The notes beneath the pieces were generated by a model. The model saw nothing but the letters and a program-made list of their open reading frames with translations, searched no databases and was not told where the DNA came from. DNA of 64,000 nt from Cellulomonas flavigena DSM 20109. Its GTDB lineage: Bacteria; Actinomycetota; Actinomycetes; Actinomycetales; Cellulomonadaceae. This document shows, in pieces, positions 51,076 to 59,804 of the stretch; positions within the stretch are counted from its first letter, which is position 1; each line of letters begins with the position of its first letter. The stretch spans positions 1,302,001 to 1,366,000 of the forward strand of contig NC_014151.1 in assembly GCF_000092865.1 (NCBI RefSeq), in the 5' to 3' direction. Made by a program: the position numbers and the translations under genes.

Positions 51076-52406
51076 CAGACGGTGGGCCCCGCGGTCACGC
51101 CGTCGCGGACGACGTGCCCCTCGGACGCCGCGAGCATGCCGGCCCACAGGTCGGCGAACCCGGGCAGCGTCTTGGCGGTCGTCGCGACGTCCTCCACCTC
51201 GACCCCCGGCACACGCAGGCCCACGAGCGCACCGGCGGTCGCCATGCGGTGGTCGGCGTACGTGCCCCACACCCCGCCGTGCAGCGTGCGCGGCGTGATG
51301 ACGAGCCCGTCGGACGTCTGCTCGCACTGCCCGCCGAGGCGCGTGATCTCGGCGGCGAGCGCCGCGAGCCGGTCGGTCTCGTGGCCGCGCAGGTGCCCGA
51401 TGCCGCGCAGACGCGTGGGGGAGTCGCCGTGCACGGCGAGGGCGGCGATGGTCGGGGCGATCTCGCCCGCGGCGCGCAGGTCGAGGTCGACACCGCGCAC
51501 CTCGCCGGTGCCCGTCACCGTCAGGACGTCGCCGTCGAGCGCGACCGTGGCACCCATGCGCGTGAGGATGTCGGGCAGCAGGCCGCCCGGCTGCGTCGTG
51601 GTCGCCGGCCATCCCGGGACGCGCACGGACCCGCCGGCCACCATCGCGGCGCACAGGAACGGTGCGGCGTTGGACAGGTCGGGCTCGACGTGCACGTCGC
51701 GGCCCGCGACGGGGCCGGGCTCGACGTGCCAGATCTCGGGGCGGGAGTCGTCGACGACGACGCCCGCGGCGCGCATCACCTCGACGGTCATGCGGATGTG
51801 GGGGAGGCTCGGCAGGGTCGGGCCCGTGTGCCGGACCGTCAGGCCCTGGTCGAACCGCGAGGCGGCGAGCAGCAGCCCGGAGACGAACTGGCTTGACCCG
51901 GAGGCGTCGACGTCCACCTGGCCGCCGCGCACCGCACCGGTGCCGTGCACCGTGAACGGGAGGTGGCCGGGCTCGCCCTCCTCGTCGACGCGCACGTCGA
52001 GCGCCTGGAGCGCCCGCAGCAGCGGACCCATGGGGCGGACGAGGGCCTCGACGTCGCCCTTGAAGTGGACCGGGCCGTCGGCGAGGGCCGCGACCGCGGG
52101 CAGGAACCGCATGACCGTGCCGGCCAGCCCGCAGTCGACCGTCACGTGCCCGCGCAGCGCGCCGGGCGTGACACCGACCGCATCGCCACCGAGGTCGACC
52201 TGCACCCCGAGCGTCTCCAGAGCGCCGGCCATCAGGCGCGTGTCACGCGAGACGAGGAGCGAGCGCAGCGTGCTCGGGCCCTGGGCGAGCGCGGCGAGCA
52301 CGAGGTAGCGGTTGCTCAGCGACTTCGATCCGGGCACGGCGACGGTGGCGTCCAGCGGGGCGTCGGCGACGGGGGCGGACCACAGGTCGGCGTGCGGGCT
52401 CGTCAT
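51075..52406 (-). CDS. aroA: 3-Phosphoshikimate 1-carboxyvinyltransferase (EPSP synthase)
   Basis: A 443-residue shikimate-pathway enzyme. N-terminal [56 protein letters not shown], and the C-terminal [20 protein letters not shown] with [13 protein letters not shown]. It joins PEP to shikimate 3-phosphate. Leaderless-type start at 52406. First gene of aroA-rsgA-hisN; adjacency to sigR-rsrA is a conserved actinobacterial arrangement. Confidence 0.96.
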   Translation of the reverse strand: MTSPHADLWSAPVADAPLDATVAVPGSKSLSNRYLVLAALAQGPSTLRSLLVSRDTRLMAGALETLGVQVDLGGDAVGVTPGALRGHVTVDCGLAGTVMRFLPAVAALADGPVHFKGDVEALVRPMGPLLRALQALDVRVDEEGEPGHLPFTVHGTGAVRGGQVDVDASGSSQFVSGLLLAASRFDQGLTVRHTGPTLPSLPHIRMTVEVMRAAGVVVDDSRPEIWHVEPGPVAGRDVHVEPDLSNAAPFLCAAMVAGGSVRVPGWPATTTQPGGLLPDILTRMGATVALDGDVLTVTGTGEVRGVDLDLRAAGEIAPTIAALAVHGDSPTRLRGIGHLRGHETDRLAALAAEITRLGGQCEQTSDGLVITPRTLHGGVWGTYADHRMATAGALVGLRVPGVEVEDVATTAKTLPGFADLWAGMLAASEGHVVRDGVTAGPTV

Positions 52407-52412
52407 GCCGTC

Positions 52413-52418
52413 AGGCTA
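52413..52418 (-). promoter_or_regulatory. Probable leaderless -10 element of aroA
   Basis: TAGCCT on the minus strand, 6 nt before the ATG at 52406. Confidence 0.5.
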
Positions 52419-52465
52419 GCGGCGTGCGCAGGCACGGACCTCGCGCGTCCACGCGCTGCGGCACC

Positions 52466-53014
52466 TCAGGCGTCGTGCTTCGCCGCTTCCGCGGCGCGTG
52501 CCGCCTTGATCGCGGCGCGGTCGGAACGCGCGTGCTGGACGCGCCACGACACCCCGGGGCGGCCCTCCAGGTCGACGCCGACGAGCACCGCTCCGCCGGC
52601 GAAGGACAGCGCGCGCACCAGCCGCTCGGTCCGCGCCTTCTTCTCCTCGGGCGTCAGCGACCCCCGCCTGCCGAGCGGCAGGTTGACCACGACGAGCGGC
52701 ACCGTGAGCCCGGCCAGCGCGAGCGCGGCCGTACGCGGCGCGCGGCCCACGGCGAGCAGCGCCCCCGCCACGAGCATCGCGGCCCCGTGCGCCCGCGTGA
52801 GCGTCGCGAGCTCCCCGTCGCCGATCGTGCCGTCGAGCGCCGCCGCGACAGGTGCGGGCGCGGCCGACCGGGCCGACGCCGGCACGCGGGTGCGCAGCCC
52901 GTCGAGCCCGTCGCGCACGACCTGCGCGTGGGCGGCCGGGTGCCGCAGCGCGTCGAGGCCCTGGCTGACGAACCACGAGGCGAACAGGGGACGGGCGAGA
53001 CGACGCAGCAGCAC
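52466..53014 (-). CDS. DoxX family membrane protein
   Basis: A 182-residue protein: RRLARPLFASWFVSQGLDAL, a central pair of helices (GAAMLVAGALLAVGRAPRTAALAL and AGLTVPLVVVNLP), then FAGGAVLVGVDLEGRPG. DoxX-like proteins in actinobacteria take part in thiol redox balance with SseA and SodA, which would fit the neighbouring sigR, although the link is inferred. AGGAGG precedes the GTG. Confidence 0.86.
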   Translation of the reverse strand: MLLRRLARPLFASWFVSQGLDALRHPAAHAQVVRDGLDGLRTRVPASARSAAPAPVAAALDGTIGDGELATLTRAHGAAMLVAGALLAVGRAPRTAALALAGLTVPLVVVNLPLGRRGSLTPEEKKARTERLVRALSFAGGAVLVGVDLEGRPGVSWRVQHARSDRAAIKAARAAEAAKHDA

Positions 53015-53094
53015 GGGATCCTCCTGGACGGGTCCACCGCGGGTGGCGCGGTGCGTCCCACGCTAGTGTCGGGCGCCCGATGGCGCGCGCAGGC

Positions 53095-53122
53095 GGGAAT
53101 GCCCGCGTGGTGACCGCGTGTT
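53095..53122 (+). promoter_or_regulatory. SigR-type (thiol-stress) promoter upstream of sigR
   Basis: GGGAAT (53095-53100) and GTT (53120-53122) with 19 nt between, close to the SigR consensus GGAAT-N18-GTT. Initiation would fall near 53128-53132, at the upstream ATG (53132) of the sigR frame. It predicts autoregulation, as known for sigR in Streptomyces and sigH in mycobacteria. Confidence 0.65.
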
Positions 53123-53279
53123 GGACCGGTCATGAGCTGTGCCGTCGAGACGTCTCCCGTCGCCCCGTCCGCACCCCCGACCCCACTCGCCCCCCTGACC
53201 GCCGCGTCGCCGTGGGGCGTGCCCGAGGGCCGGACGGGTGGGGTGGGTGCCCCCAGGGGTGGGCCGGGCTCCGGCGCAC

Positions 53280-53285
53280 TAGGCT
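53280..53285 (+). promoter_or_regulatory. Probable housekeeping -10 element for sigR
   Basis: TAGGCT, 8 nt before the ATG at 53294; probable basal promoter giving the short sigma form. Confidence 0.45.
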
Positions 53286-53293
53286 CGATCCCG

Positions 53294-53944
53294 ATGAGCG
53301 AGCCACAGGGTGCCGACGACGAGACGGGCACGACGCGTGCCCCTGCCGGGGAGGACGACGCCGCCCGCAGCGACCGGTTCGAGGCCGAGGCGCTGGTCTA
53401 CCTCGACCAGCTGTACGGCGCCGCGCTGCGGATGACGCGCAACCCCGCCGACGCCGAGGACCTGGTCCAGGAGGCGTTCACCAAGGCGTTCGCCGCGTTC
53501 CACCAGTACCGCCCGGGGACGAACCTCAAGGCGTGGCTGTACCGCATCCTCACCAACACCTACATCAACACGTACCGCAAGAAGCAGCGCGAGCCGCAGC
53601 AGTCCCGCTCGGAGGAGATCGAGGACTGGCAGCTCGCGCGCGCGGAGTCGCACACGTCCCGGGGCCTGCGCTCGGCCGAGGCCGAGGCGCTCGACCACCT
53701 GCCGGACTCCGACGTCAAGGACGCCCTGCAGCAGATCCCCGAGGACTTCCGCATCGCCGTCTACCTCGCCGACGTCGAGGGCTTCGCGTACAAGGAGATC
53801 GCCGAGATCATGGGCACGCCGATCGGGACGGTGATGTCCCGCCTGCACCGTGGGCGATCGCAGCTGCGCGAGCTGCTCTCCGACTACGCGCGCGAGCGCG
53901 GCCTGGCCGGTGCCGCGCCGACGTCGCCGGAGGGTGCGCGGTGA
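53294..53944 (+). CDS. sigR: RNA polymerase sigma factor SigR/SigH (thiol-oxidative stress)
   Basis: A 216-residue group IV sigma factor. Region 2: [59 protein letters not shown]; region 4: [40 protein letters not shown]. It directs transcription of thioredoxin and other thiol-repair genes when RsrA is oxidised. The frame is open to an ATG at 53132 that adds 54 residues; in S. coelicolor an N-terminally extended unstable isoform (SigR') of nearly the same extension length is made, so this start may be used too. rsrA overlaps the stop by 4 nt. Confidence 0.93.
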   Translation: MSEPQGADDETGTTRAPAGEDDAARSDRFEAEALVYLDQLYGAALRMTRNPADAEDLVQEAFTKAFAAFHQYRPGTNLKAWLYRILTNTYINTYRKKQREPQQSRSEEIEDWQLARAESHTSRGLRSAEAEALDHLPDSDVKDALQQIPEDFRIAVYLADVEGFAYKEIAEIMGTPIGTVMSRLHRGRSQLRELLSDYARERGLAGAAPTSPEGAR

Positions 53945-54264
53945 GCACGTTCGAAGGGGTGGACCCCCAGGGCCTGACGCCGGTCGACCTGACGCCGGTC
54001 GACGGTGCACCGTGCGGCTGCGACGAGGCCGTCGGGCGGCTGTGGGAGTACGTCGACTCCGAGCTGGAGGAGCTCGACGCCCGGCGGGTGCAGGCGCACC
54101 TCGACGAGTGCGCGCCGTGCCTGGAGGAGGAGCAGGTCGAGCTCGTGCTCAAGCAGCTCGTACGGCGCTGCTGCCAGGAGGAGGCGCCGGAGACGCTGCG
54201 CGTCCGGATCCACGAGCAGCTGACCGTGCTGCGGCTGCGGACGTCCGTGGACCCGCAGGCCTGA
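53941..54264 (+). CDS. rsrA: Zinc-binding anti-sigma factor RsrA/RshA
   Basis: A 107-residue ZAS anti-sigma factor. Redox and zinc residues line up with S. coelicolor RsrA at a constant offset of 16: Cys27, His53, Cys57, Cys60 (HLDECAPC) and Cys77-Cys78 ([16 protein letters not shown]). Oxidation forms a disulfide, ejects zinc and frees SigR. The N-terminus is about 16 residues longer and carries a repeated TPVD. GTG 53941 lies in GTGA overlapping the sigR stop. Confidence 0.93.
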   Translation: MSTFEGVDPQGLTPVDLTPVDGAPCGCDEAVGRLWEYVDSELEELDARRVQAHLDECAPCLEEEQVELVLKQLVRRCCQEEAPETLRVRIHEQLTVLRLRTSVDPQA

Positions 54265-54302
54265 GACGGCTGCGTCGCCGCGACGGCGGCGTGCGGGAAC
54301 GG

Positions 54303-54336
54303 CGACGGGCCCGGAGCGGGTGCTCCGGGCCCGTCG
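54303..54336. terminator. Bidirectional terminator between rsrA and bL37
   Basis: Perfect 15-bp stem (54303-54317 with 54322-54336) and 4-nt loop GGGT, between convergent genes. Confidence 0.78.
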
Positions 54337-54357
54337 GCACGTCACGGCGCCGAACGC

Positions 54358-54432
54358 TCAGGCGTTGGGACGCTTGCCGTGGTTCGCGCCGTTCCCCTTG
54401 CGGGAGCGACGCTTGCGGCCACGCTTGCTCAT
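54358..54432 (-). CDS. Ribosomal protein bL37 (24 residues)
   Basis: A 24-residue, highly basic peptide: starts MSKRGRKRRSRK and ends GANHGKRPNA. It matches, by recall, the actinobacteria-specific 50S protein bL37 first seen in mycobacterial ribosome structures, which also lies next to the sigR/sigH locus. RBS GAGGAG sits 7 nt before the ATG (54432). Too short for most gene finders. Convergent with rsrA. Confidence 0.88.
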   Translation of the reverse strand: MSKRGRKRRSRKGNGANHGKRPNA

Positions 54433-54569
54433 CGCGGTTCTCCTCGGATCGCGGCGCGCGCGCGAGGACGGCACGCACCGGGGATGTCGCCCCATGGTCC
54501 CACACCTGGAGACCCTCGTGCGTCGGCGCACGCTCAAGTGAGGGCCCCGAGATCCCGATAGCACCTGAC

Positions 54570-55658
54570 GTGAGCCAGCAGCCCCAGTCCGTGATCCCGT
54601 TCCTGCACGCCCTGGCCAGCACGGGAGGGTCCGACCTCCACTGCAAGGTCGGGTCGGCGCCGCGCGTGCGGGTCGACGGCCGGCTGCGCAAGCTGCAGGC
54701 CCCGGATCTGCGACCGCTGGACACCGAGCGGATGCTCGAGGAGGTGCTCCCCGACGACCTCGTCGAGAAGTTCCGCGAGAGCAAGGAGGCCGACTTCGCG
54801 TACTCCTTGTCCGGCGTGGGCCGCTTCCGCGTCAACGCGTACCAGGCGCGTGGCACGTACGGGCTGGTCTTCCGGCGGGTGGCGGTGGGCGCACAGTCGC
54901 TGGGTGAGCTCGGGCTGCCCGAGGTCGTGGGAGAGCTGGCGCTCGAGCCGCGCGGCCTGGTGCTGGTGACGGGTCCGACGGGGTCGGGCAAGACGACGAC
55001 GCTGGCGTCGATGGTCGACCTCATCAACTCCTACCGCGAGGTCAACATCGTCACGATCGAGGACCCGATCGAGATCCTGCACTCGGACAAGAAGGCGATC
55101 GTGTCGCAGCGCGAGGTCCGGCAGGACACGGCGGACTTCACGGTCGCGCTGCGTGCCGCGATGCGGCAGGACCCCGACGTCATCCTCGTCGGCGAGATGC
55201 GTGACGTGGAGACGGTCCGGGCGGCGCTGTCGGCCGCCGAGACCGGGCACCTGGTGCTCTCGACGCTCCACACGATCGACGCGGCCGAGACCATCAACCG
55301 CATCGTCGACTTCTTCCCGCCGCACGAGCAGAAGCAGGTGCGTATCGCGCTCGCGCAGTCGCTGCGCGGCATCGTCTCGCAGCGTCTGGTGCGCAAGGCC
55401 GACGGCAGCGGACGGCAGGCCGCCATCGAGGTCATGATCAACACGGGCCGCACGGCCGAGGCGATCATCGAGCCGCAGGACAACCCGCCGCTGCTCGACC
55501 TCATCAAGGAGGGCGACTTCTACAAGATGCAGACGTTCGACCAGCACCTGTACACGCTCGTCCGCGACGCGGTCGTGACGTACGAGGAGGCGCTCGCGGT
55601 CGCGTCGAACCCGCACGACCTCACGGTCGAGCTGCGTGGCGCGGGCATCGTGGTCTGA
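54570..55658 (+). CDS. pilT: PilT-type twitching motility ATPase
   Basis: A 362-residue secretion ATPase. PAS-like N-terminal domain (SDLHCKVGSAPRVRVDGRL), Walker A VTGPTGSGKTTT (Lys about 141), Asp box IVTIEDPIEI, Walker B DPDVILVGEMRD, His box HLVLSTLHTIDA and the PilT AIRNLIRE-equivalent TAEAIIEPQDNPPLLDLI. It powers pilus retraction. No other pilus gene is in the window, so it is solitary here. Start GTG 54570 lacks a clear ribosome site. Confidence 0.9.
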   Translation: MSQQPQSVIPFLHALASTGGSDLHCKVGSAPRVRVDGRLRKLQAPDLRPLDTERMLEEVLPDDLVEKFRESKEADFAYSLSGVGRFRVNAYQARGTYGLVFRRVAVGAQSLGELGLPEVVGELALEPRGLVLVTGPTGSGKTTTLASMVDLINSYREVNIVTIEDPIEILHSDKKAIVSQREVRQDTADFTVALRAAMRQDPDVILVGEMRDVETVRAALSAAETGHLVLSTLHTIDAAETINRIVDFFPPHEQKQVRIALAQSLRGIVSQRLVRKADGSGRQAAIEVMINTGRTAEAIIEPQDNPPLLDLIKEGDFYKMQTFDQHLYTLVRDAVVTYEEALAVASNPHDLTVELRGAGIVV

Positions 55659-55675
55659 CGTCCCGTGGAGGACCT

Positions 55676-55708
55676 GACGGCCGGCACCCCCTGCGGGTGC
55701 CGGCCGTC
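55676..55708 (+). terminator. Terminator hairpin after pilT
   Basis: 14-bp perfect stem (55676-55689 with 55695-55708), 5-nt loop, 17 nt after the pilT stop. Confidence 0.75.
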
Positions 55709-55742
55709 GTCGTGCCGTGGTCGGGCGTTGCGCGGTCGGATG

Positions 55743-55781
55743 ACGCGATATAACGTGTCTACATCACACGGCATATCGCGT
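55743..55781. promoter_or_regulatory. Large palindromic operator of the DUF4097-PadR operon
   Basis: Arms ACGCGATAT (55743-55751) and ATATCGCGT (55773-55781) are perfect, as are inner arms CGTGT (55754-55758) and ACACG (55766-55770); two mismatched pairs lie between and the centre is 7 bp. It covers a TATAACGT -10 candidate (55749-55756) and ends just before the ribosome site. The PadR regulator encoded in the operon is the obvious ligand, so autorepression is predicted. Confidence 0.75.
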
Positions 55782-55792
55782 TGGAGGTCCCC

Positions 55793-56716
55793 ATGTCGAC
55801 GGAGTCCTGGGTCGTCGCCGGCCCGCAGGTGATCGAGGTCGAGGACGTGCGCGCGCTGCGCGTCGGGCTGGTGGGGGGCCGGGTCGACGTGGTCGCGCAC
55901 GACGACCCGCAGGCACGCGGCGCCCGGCTCGAGGTGCACCGCGTCGACGGCCGCCCGCTCGAGGTGACGTTCGCGGACGGCGAGCTGCGCGTCGGCTACA
56001 GCTTCACGCTCGGCGGCTGGGAGGGCTTCGTCGAGAAGTTCCGCAACTTCCAGGACAAGGACAAGGCCGACGTGCACCTCGCGGTCCCGCGTGAGGTGCT
56101 GGCCAAGGTCGGCACGGTCAGCGCCGACGGCCTGGTCGCCGGCCTGCGGCAGGACGCGTCGGTCTCGACCGTCTCCGGCTCCGTCGTCGTCGACGACGTG
56201 CGCGGGCGGCTGTCCACCAACTCGGTGTCCGGTGAGGTCGTGGTGCGTCGCCACGAGGGTGACCTGCGCTTCAACACCGTCTCCGGTGAGCTCGCGGCGT
56301 CGGGGGAGCTCACGCTCGTGCAGGGCAACTCCGTGTCCGGCGACGTCTCGCTCGACGTGGGCTCCGGCACGTCCTCGCTCACCGTCACCACCGTCTCGGG
56401 GGACCTCACCGTCCGGCTGCCCGAGACCGCCGGGCTGCGCGTCCGCGCCCAGTCGGTCAGCGGGCGCCTCGTCGTCGACGGCCAGGAGCACAAGGGCTCC
56501 GGGCCGGGGCACCGCACGGTCGACCTCGACTCCGGCACCGGGGGTGCGTTCGTCTCGGCGACGACCGTGACCGGCCACGTGACGGTGCTGCGCGCGCCCG
56601 TGTCGGACGTGCCCGTCGACGTCCGGGATGACGCCCCCGTCTCCGACGCACCCGTCACCGACGCGCCCGTCACCGACGCCCCCGTCACCGACGCCCCCGT
56701 CGACGAGGCGCTCTGA
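55793..56716 (+). CDS. DUF4097 family beta-strand repeat protein
   Basis: A 307-residue protein made largely of repeated beta units typical of DUF4097 (SVSTVSGSVVVDDVRG, LSTNSVSGEVVVRRHEG, FNTVSGELAASGE, GNSVSGDVSLDVGSG, VTTVSGDLTVRLPE), each with a VSG turn, folding as a right-handed beta-helix. No signal peptide or TM segment. The C-terminus ends in five DAPVx repeats. Role unknown; usually paired with a PadR regulator, as here (stop and start overlap by 1 nt). GGAGG precedes the ATG at 55793. Confidence 0.9.
   Translation: MSTESWVVAGPQVIEVEDVRALRVGLVGGRVDVVAHDDPQARGARLEVHRVDGRPLEVTFADGELRVGYSFTLGGWEGFVEKFRNFQDKDKADVHLAVPREVLAKVGTVSADGLVAGLRQDASVSTVSGSVVVDDVRGRLSTNSVSGEVVVRRHEGDLRFNTVSGELAASGELTLVQGNSVSGDVSLDVGSGTSSLTVTTVSGDLTVRLPETAGLRVRAQSVSGRLVVDGQEHKGSGPGHRTVDLDSGTGGAFVSATTVTGHVTVLRAPVSDVPVDVRDDAPVSDAPVTDAPVTDAPVTDAPVDEAL
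56630..56704 (+). repeat. 15-bp coding minisatellite, five copies
   Basis: Five 15-bp units of the type GACGCCCCCGTCACC in register with the frame, encoding DAPVS, DAPVT (three times) and DAPVD at the C-terminus of the DUF4097 protein. A likely site of length variation by slippage. Confidence 0.85.
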
Positions 56717-57324
56717 TGATGGCCCCGGTCTTCGCCCACGGCCAGCTGCGGCTGTACCTGCTGGCACTGCTCGAGGACGGGCCGCGGCACGGGTACGAGC
56801 TCATGACGGCACTGAGCGACCGCTTCGGTGGCACCTACCGGCCCAGCGCCGGCACGGTGTACCCGCGGCTCGCACGCCTCGAGGAGGAGGGGCTGGTCCA
56901 CCGCTCCGACGAGGGCCGCAAGGCCACCTACGCCCTCACCGCCGCCGGCCGCACCGAGCTCGACGAGCGCCGCGGCGACCTCGCGCACCTCGAGGCCGCA
57001 ATCGCCGAGACCGTCCGGGCGCAGGCGTCGCAGGTGCGCGACGACGTGCAGGCCGCGATGCGCGGGCTGCGCGCCGACCTCGCGTCCGCGGCCCAGCGTG
57101 CCCGCGACGCGGCGACGCGTGGGACCGGTGAGCCGGACCCGCAGCGCACCGCGTCGCACCGGCGGCGCATCGAGGCCGAGAACATCGTGCGGCGCTTCGG
57201 CGACGAGGTCCGGGCGGACCTGCGGCGCGTCGACGCCGGCTCCGGCGTCGACGAGCTGACGGTCGAGACGCTGCGCACCGTCCTGGACACGGCGCTGCGC
57301 ACGATGCGCTCGACGCTGCGGTGA
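56716..57324 (+). CDS. PadR family transcriptional regulator
   Basis: A 202-residue regulator. Winged helix: GQLRLYLLALLEDGPRHGYE, GGTYRPSAGTVYPRLARLEE, GLVHRSDEGRKATYALTAAG; the rest is a long helical dimerisation arm (PadR C-terminal type) with many Arg and Ala. It probably represses its own operon through the 39-bp dyad before the DUF4097 gene and responds to an unknown ligand. ATG overlaps the previous stop (TGATG). Confidence 0.93.
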   Translation: MMAPVFAHGQLRLYLLALLEDGPRHGYELMTALSDRFGGTYRPSAGTVYPRLARLEEEGLVHRSDEGRKATYALTAAGRTELDERRGDLAHLEAAIAETVRAQASQVRDDVQAAMRGLRADLASAAQRARDAATRGTGEPDPQRTASHRRRIEAENIVRRFGDEVRADLRRVDAGSGVDELTVETLRTVLDTALRTMRSTLR

Positions 57325-57328
57325 CCTG

Positions 57329-57370
57329 CCCGGCGCGGGTGGTGGCGGTCGTGCGACCACCCGCGCCGGG
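57329..57370. terminator. Bidirectional terminator between PadR and subtilase genes
   Basis: Perfect 15-bp stem (57329-57343 with 57356-57370), 12-nt loop, between convergent genes. Confidence 0.78.
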
Positions 57371-57378
57371 GTCGGGCG

Positions 57379-59736
57379 TCAGGCGAGCCCGGCCTGCTCG
57401 CGCGCCGTGCGCCGCTCGTAGAACTCGGGCCCGGCCAGGTACCACGTGACCCGGCCGAGCTCCGACTCCTGCTCGCCGGCGCGCGTCCTGTCGAGGGCCG
57501 CCTGTCGCACGGTGACCTGGTAGCCCGTCTGCTCACGCGCCTCCTCCGGCAGCGCGACGACGAGCCGCAGGCCGAGGCGCAGCCGCGCCGGGAAGACGAA
57601 CCCCGCGATCGTCTGGCGGCCCTGCGGCCGCAGCGGCACCCGCACGAGCCCGTCGCCGACGGGTTCGCCCTGCTCGACCGGGAGGCCGGCCTCCTTGAGC
57701 AGGAAGTCCGGTGCGTCGAGCCACAGCCGCGCGCCGCGCGGCAGGCGTGCGGTGACGTCGACCAGCATCGGCACGCGCCGGTCGAGGGCGCCGGCCACGT
57801 GGAACGGCAGGACGGCGGGGTCGTCGGGCCCCGGCGTGGGCACGACGTTGAAGTTCCGCCACGTCACGTTGTTGTTGTGGTGGATGAACGCCCGGAAGTT
57901 GTCCCAGTCGACGAGGCTCGCCAGCGGTGGCGCGGGGTCCTGTGCCGTCTCGGCGATCGCGACGAAGCAGTAGTGCCCGGGCGCCGGGACGTCGGCTGCG
58001 GCCCACGTGATCGCGTCGGCGACGGTGAGGACGTCGCCGACGGGCACCGAGGGCAGCGTCGTGCTGCCGACGAGCTGCCACTGGTCGGGCGTGATGAGCG
58101 TGCCGACCTCCGACCAGTACACGTGCACGGTCGTCGGGCCGGCGGGTGCCGCGCCGCGGTTGCGCACGCGGACGTAGACGTGGTTGTCCTGCCCGGCGGT
58201 GGCCTCGTACCCCAGCGTCATGCTGTTCTCGGTGCCGCTGCCCTCGCCGTAGGTCGCCTGCGGGTCCGCGACGACGTCGGGGCGCAGGATCACGTCCGGG
58301 CTCGTGGAGATCGACCCGGTGTGCGGTGCCCCGGTGTCGGTCGCGTTGTCCCGCAGGTACACGTCCTCCAGGCCGATGTCGAGCACGTCCTCGATGATCG
58401 CCCGCAGGTTCGGCATGACGCCGATGAGGTCGCTGGCCGGTGAGACCGACGCGGTGCCCGTGGCGGGGTCGGACAGCACGGCGCGCACCTGCGCCGGGCT
58501 CAGCCGGCCGCCCCCCGCGGCCTGGGCGACGCCCTGCACGCTCAACGCGGCGCCCGCGACGATCGGCGAGGCCGACGACGTGCCGCTGAAGCCGGTCGTG
58601 TACAGGGTGGTCGCGCCGGCAGCGGTCGACGACGTCGTGTCGACGTTCTCGCCCCAGGCGAAGCAGTCGACGCGTGCGCCGAACGACGAGAAACCCATCC
58701 GCGCGTGCGGGACCGTGGACGACGCGGCGCCCACGACGATCGCGCCGGAGTCCCGGAAGTCCGGGTGCGCGGGTGCGAGCACCCGGCGACCCGCGGCGTC
58801 GACGACGTCGTCGAGGTCGTTCGCACCGTTGCCGGCGGCCTCGACGACGACCACGCCGAGCGCGGACGCGAGCCGGATCGCCTCGAACGACTCCTCGATG
58901 AGCTCGACCGGCGCGCCGAACACCGGGGCGGCCGGTGTGACGGTCTGGACCTCGAGCAGCAGCACGTCACCGGGCTGCATGCTGTCCAGCGCGGCGACGA
59001 TCGCGTCCGGCACGTTGGCCAGCGAGCCGGAGTGCGACGTCACGTCGACCGACGCGATCTCCGGAGCGATCCCGACCCCGCCGAGCGTGTTGTCGACCGC
59101 GCACAGCTCGCCGAGCACGGCCGTCCCGTGGGGGCGCGACCCGTTCTGCAGCGTGCCGAACAGCAGGCTCGCGCCGTGCCCGGCCAGGTCCTCGTGGTCC
59201 AGCGTCCACCCCTGCTCGAGGTCGACGACCCGCTGGCCTGCGCCGGCCCCGCCCGGGACCGTCCACGCGAACTCGGCGTCGATCCCGGTCGGCGCGGGGT
59301 CGAGGTAGCCCTGGTTGACCGCGCGCGGGTCGTTCGTGGCGTCCACCAGCGGGTCGACGGCGGGCGCGTCCGGGTGGGCGGTCTCGACGACGTCCCAGGC
59401 GAGCAGCAGCTTCGTGAGCTCGGCCGCGCCGAGGTGTCGTGGGGTGTCGACCGTGAACCACCGCGTGAGGCGGCGCGGCTCGAAGCCCGGGTCCCGGGCG
59501 CCGGCCTCCGCGACGAGCCGGTCGAGCTTCTCGGGCGCCACCGCGGTGTACAGGCGCTCGAACCGCAGCTCGTCGACCACGTCGCCGAGCGGCCCGGGCC
59601 CGAACTTCTCGACGAGCACGCGCTGGACGTCGTCCTCGTACGGGACGTCGACCCAGTCGTGCAGCCGGACGACCACACGGGGCCGGAAGACCGGCCGCAC
59701 GGCGGGCCGGTCGGCGATGTCGGATGTCGTGCTCAT
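57379..59736 (-). CDS. S8 family (subtilisin-like) serine peptidase without signal peptide
   Basis: A 785-residue protein. The catalytic triad is intact: Asp about 172 (VVDLEQGWTLDHEDL), His about 203 (GSRPHGTAVLGE), oxyanion Asn about 303 (VEAAGNGANDL) and Ser about 387 (GFSGTSSASPIVAGA). Residues 1-150 look like a pro- or accessory domain; residues 500-640 carry a beta-rich CARDB-like stretch (NHVYVRVRNRGAAPAGPTTV), and the last roughly 130 residues are a separate beta domain. No Sec or Tat signal and no TM helix is seen, so it may act inside the cell or leave by another route. GGGGGA precedes the ATG at 59736. Substrate unknown. Confidence 0.88.
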   Translation of the reverse strand: MSTTSDIADRPAVRPVFRPRVVVRLHDWVDVPYEDDVQRVLVEKFGPGPLGDVVDELRFERLYTAVAPEKLDRLVAEAGARDPGFEPRRLTRWFTVDTPRHLGAAELTKLLLAWDVVETAHPDAPAVDPLVDATNDPRAVNQGYLDPAPTGIDAEFAWTVPGGAGAGQRVVDLEQGWTLDHEDLAGHGASLLFGTLQNGSRPHGTAVLGELCAVDNTLGGVGIAPEIASVDVTSHSGSLANVPDAIVAALDSMQPGDVLLLEVQTVTPAAPVFGAPVELIEESFEAIRLASALGVVVVEAAGNGANDLDDVVDAAGRRVLAPAHPDFRDSGAIVVGAASSTVPHARMGFSSFGARVDCFAWGENVDTTSSTAAGATTLYTTGFSGTSSASPIVAGAALSVQGVAQAAGGGRLSPAQVRAVLSDPATGTASVSPASDLIGVMPNLRAIIEDVLDIGLEDVYLRDNATDTGAPHTGSISTSPDVILRPDVVADPQATYGEGSGTENSMTLGYEATAGQDNHVYVRVRNRGAAPAGPTTVHVYWSEVGTLITPDQWQLVGSTTLPSVPVGDVLTVADAITWAAADVPAPGHYCFVAIAETAQDPAPPLASLVDWDNFRAFIHHNNNVTWRNFNVVPTPGPDDPAVLPFHVAGALDRRVPMLVDVTARLPRGARLWLDAPDFLLKEAGLPVEQGEPVGDGLVRVPLRPQGRQTIAGFVFPARLRLGLRLVVALPEEAREQTGYQVTVRQAALDRTRAGEQESELGRVTWYLAGPEFYERRTAREQAGLA

Positions 59737-59804
59737 GATGCGTCCCCCTGTCGTCGGTGCCGCGCGGTCGCGCAGCCTCCTGACCGAGATGAGGGGACGG
59801 GCCG

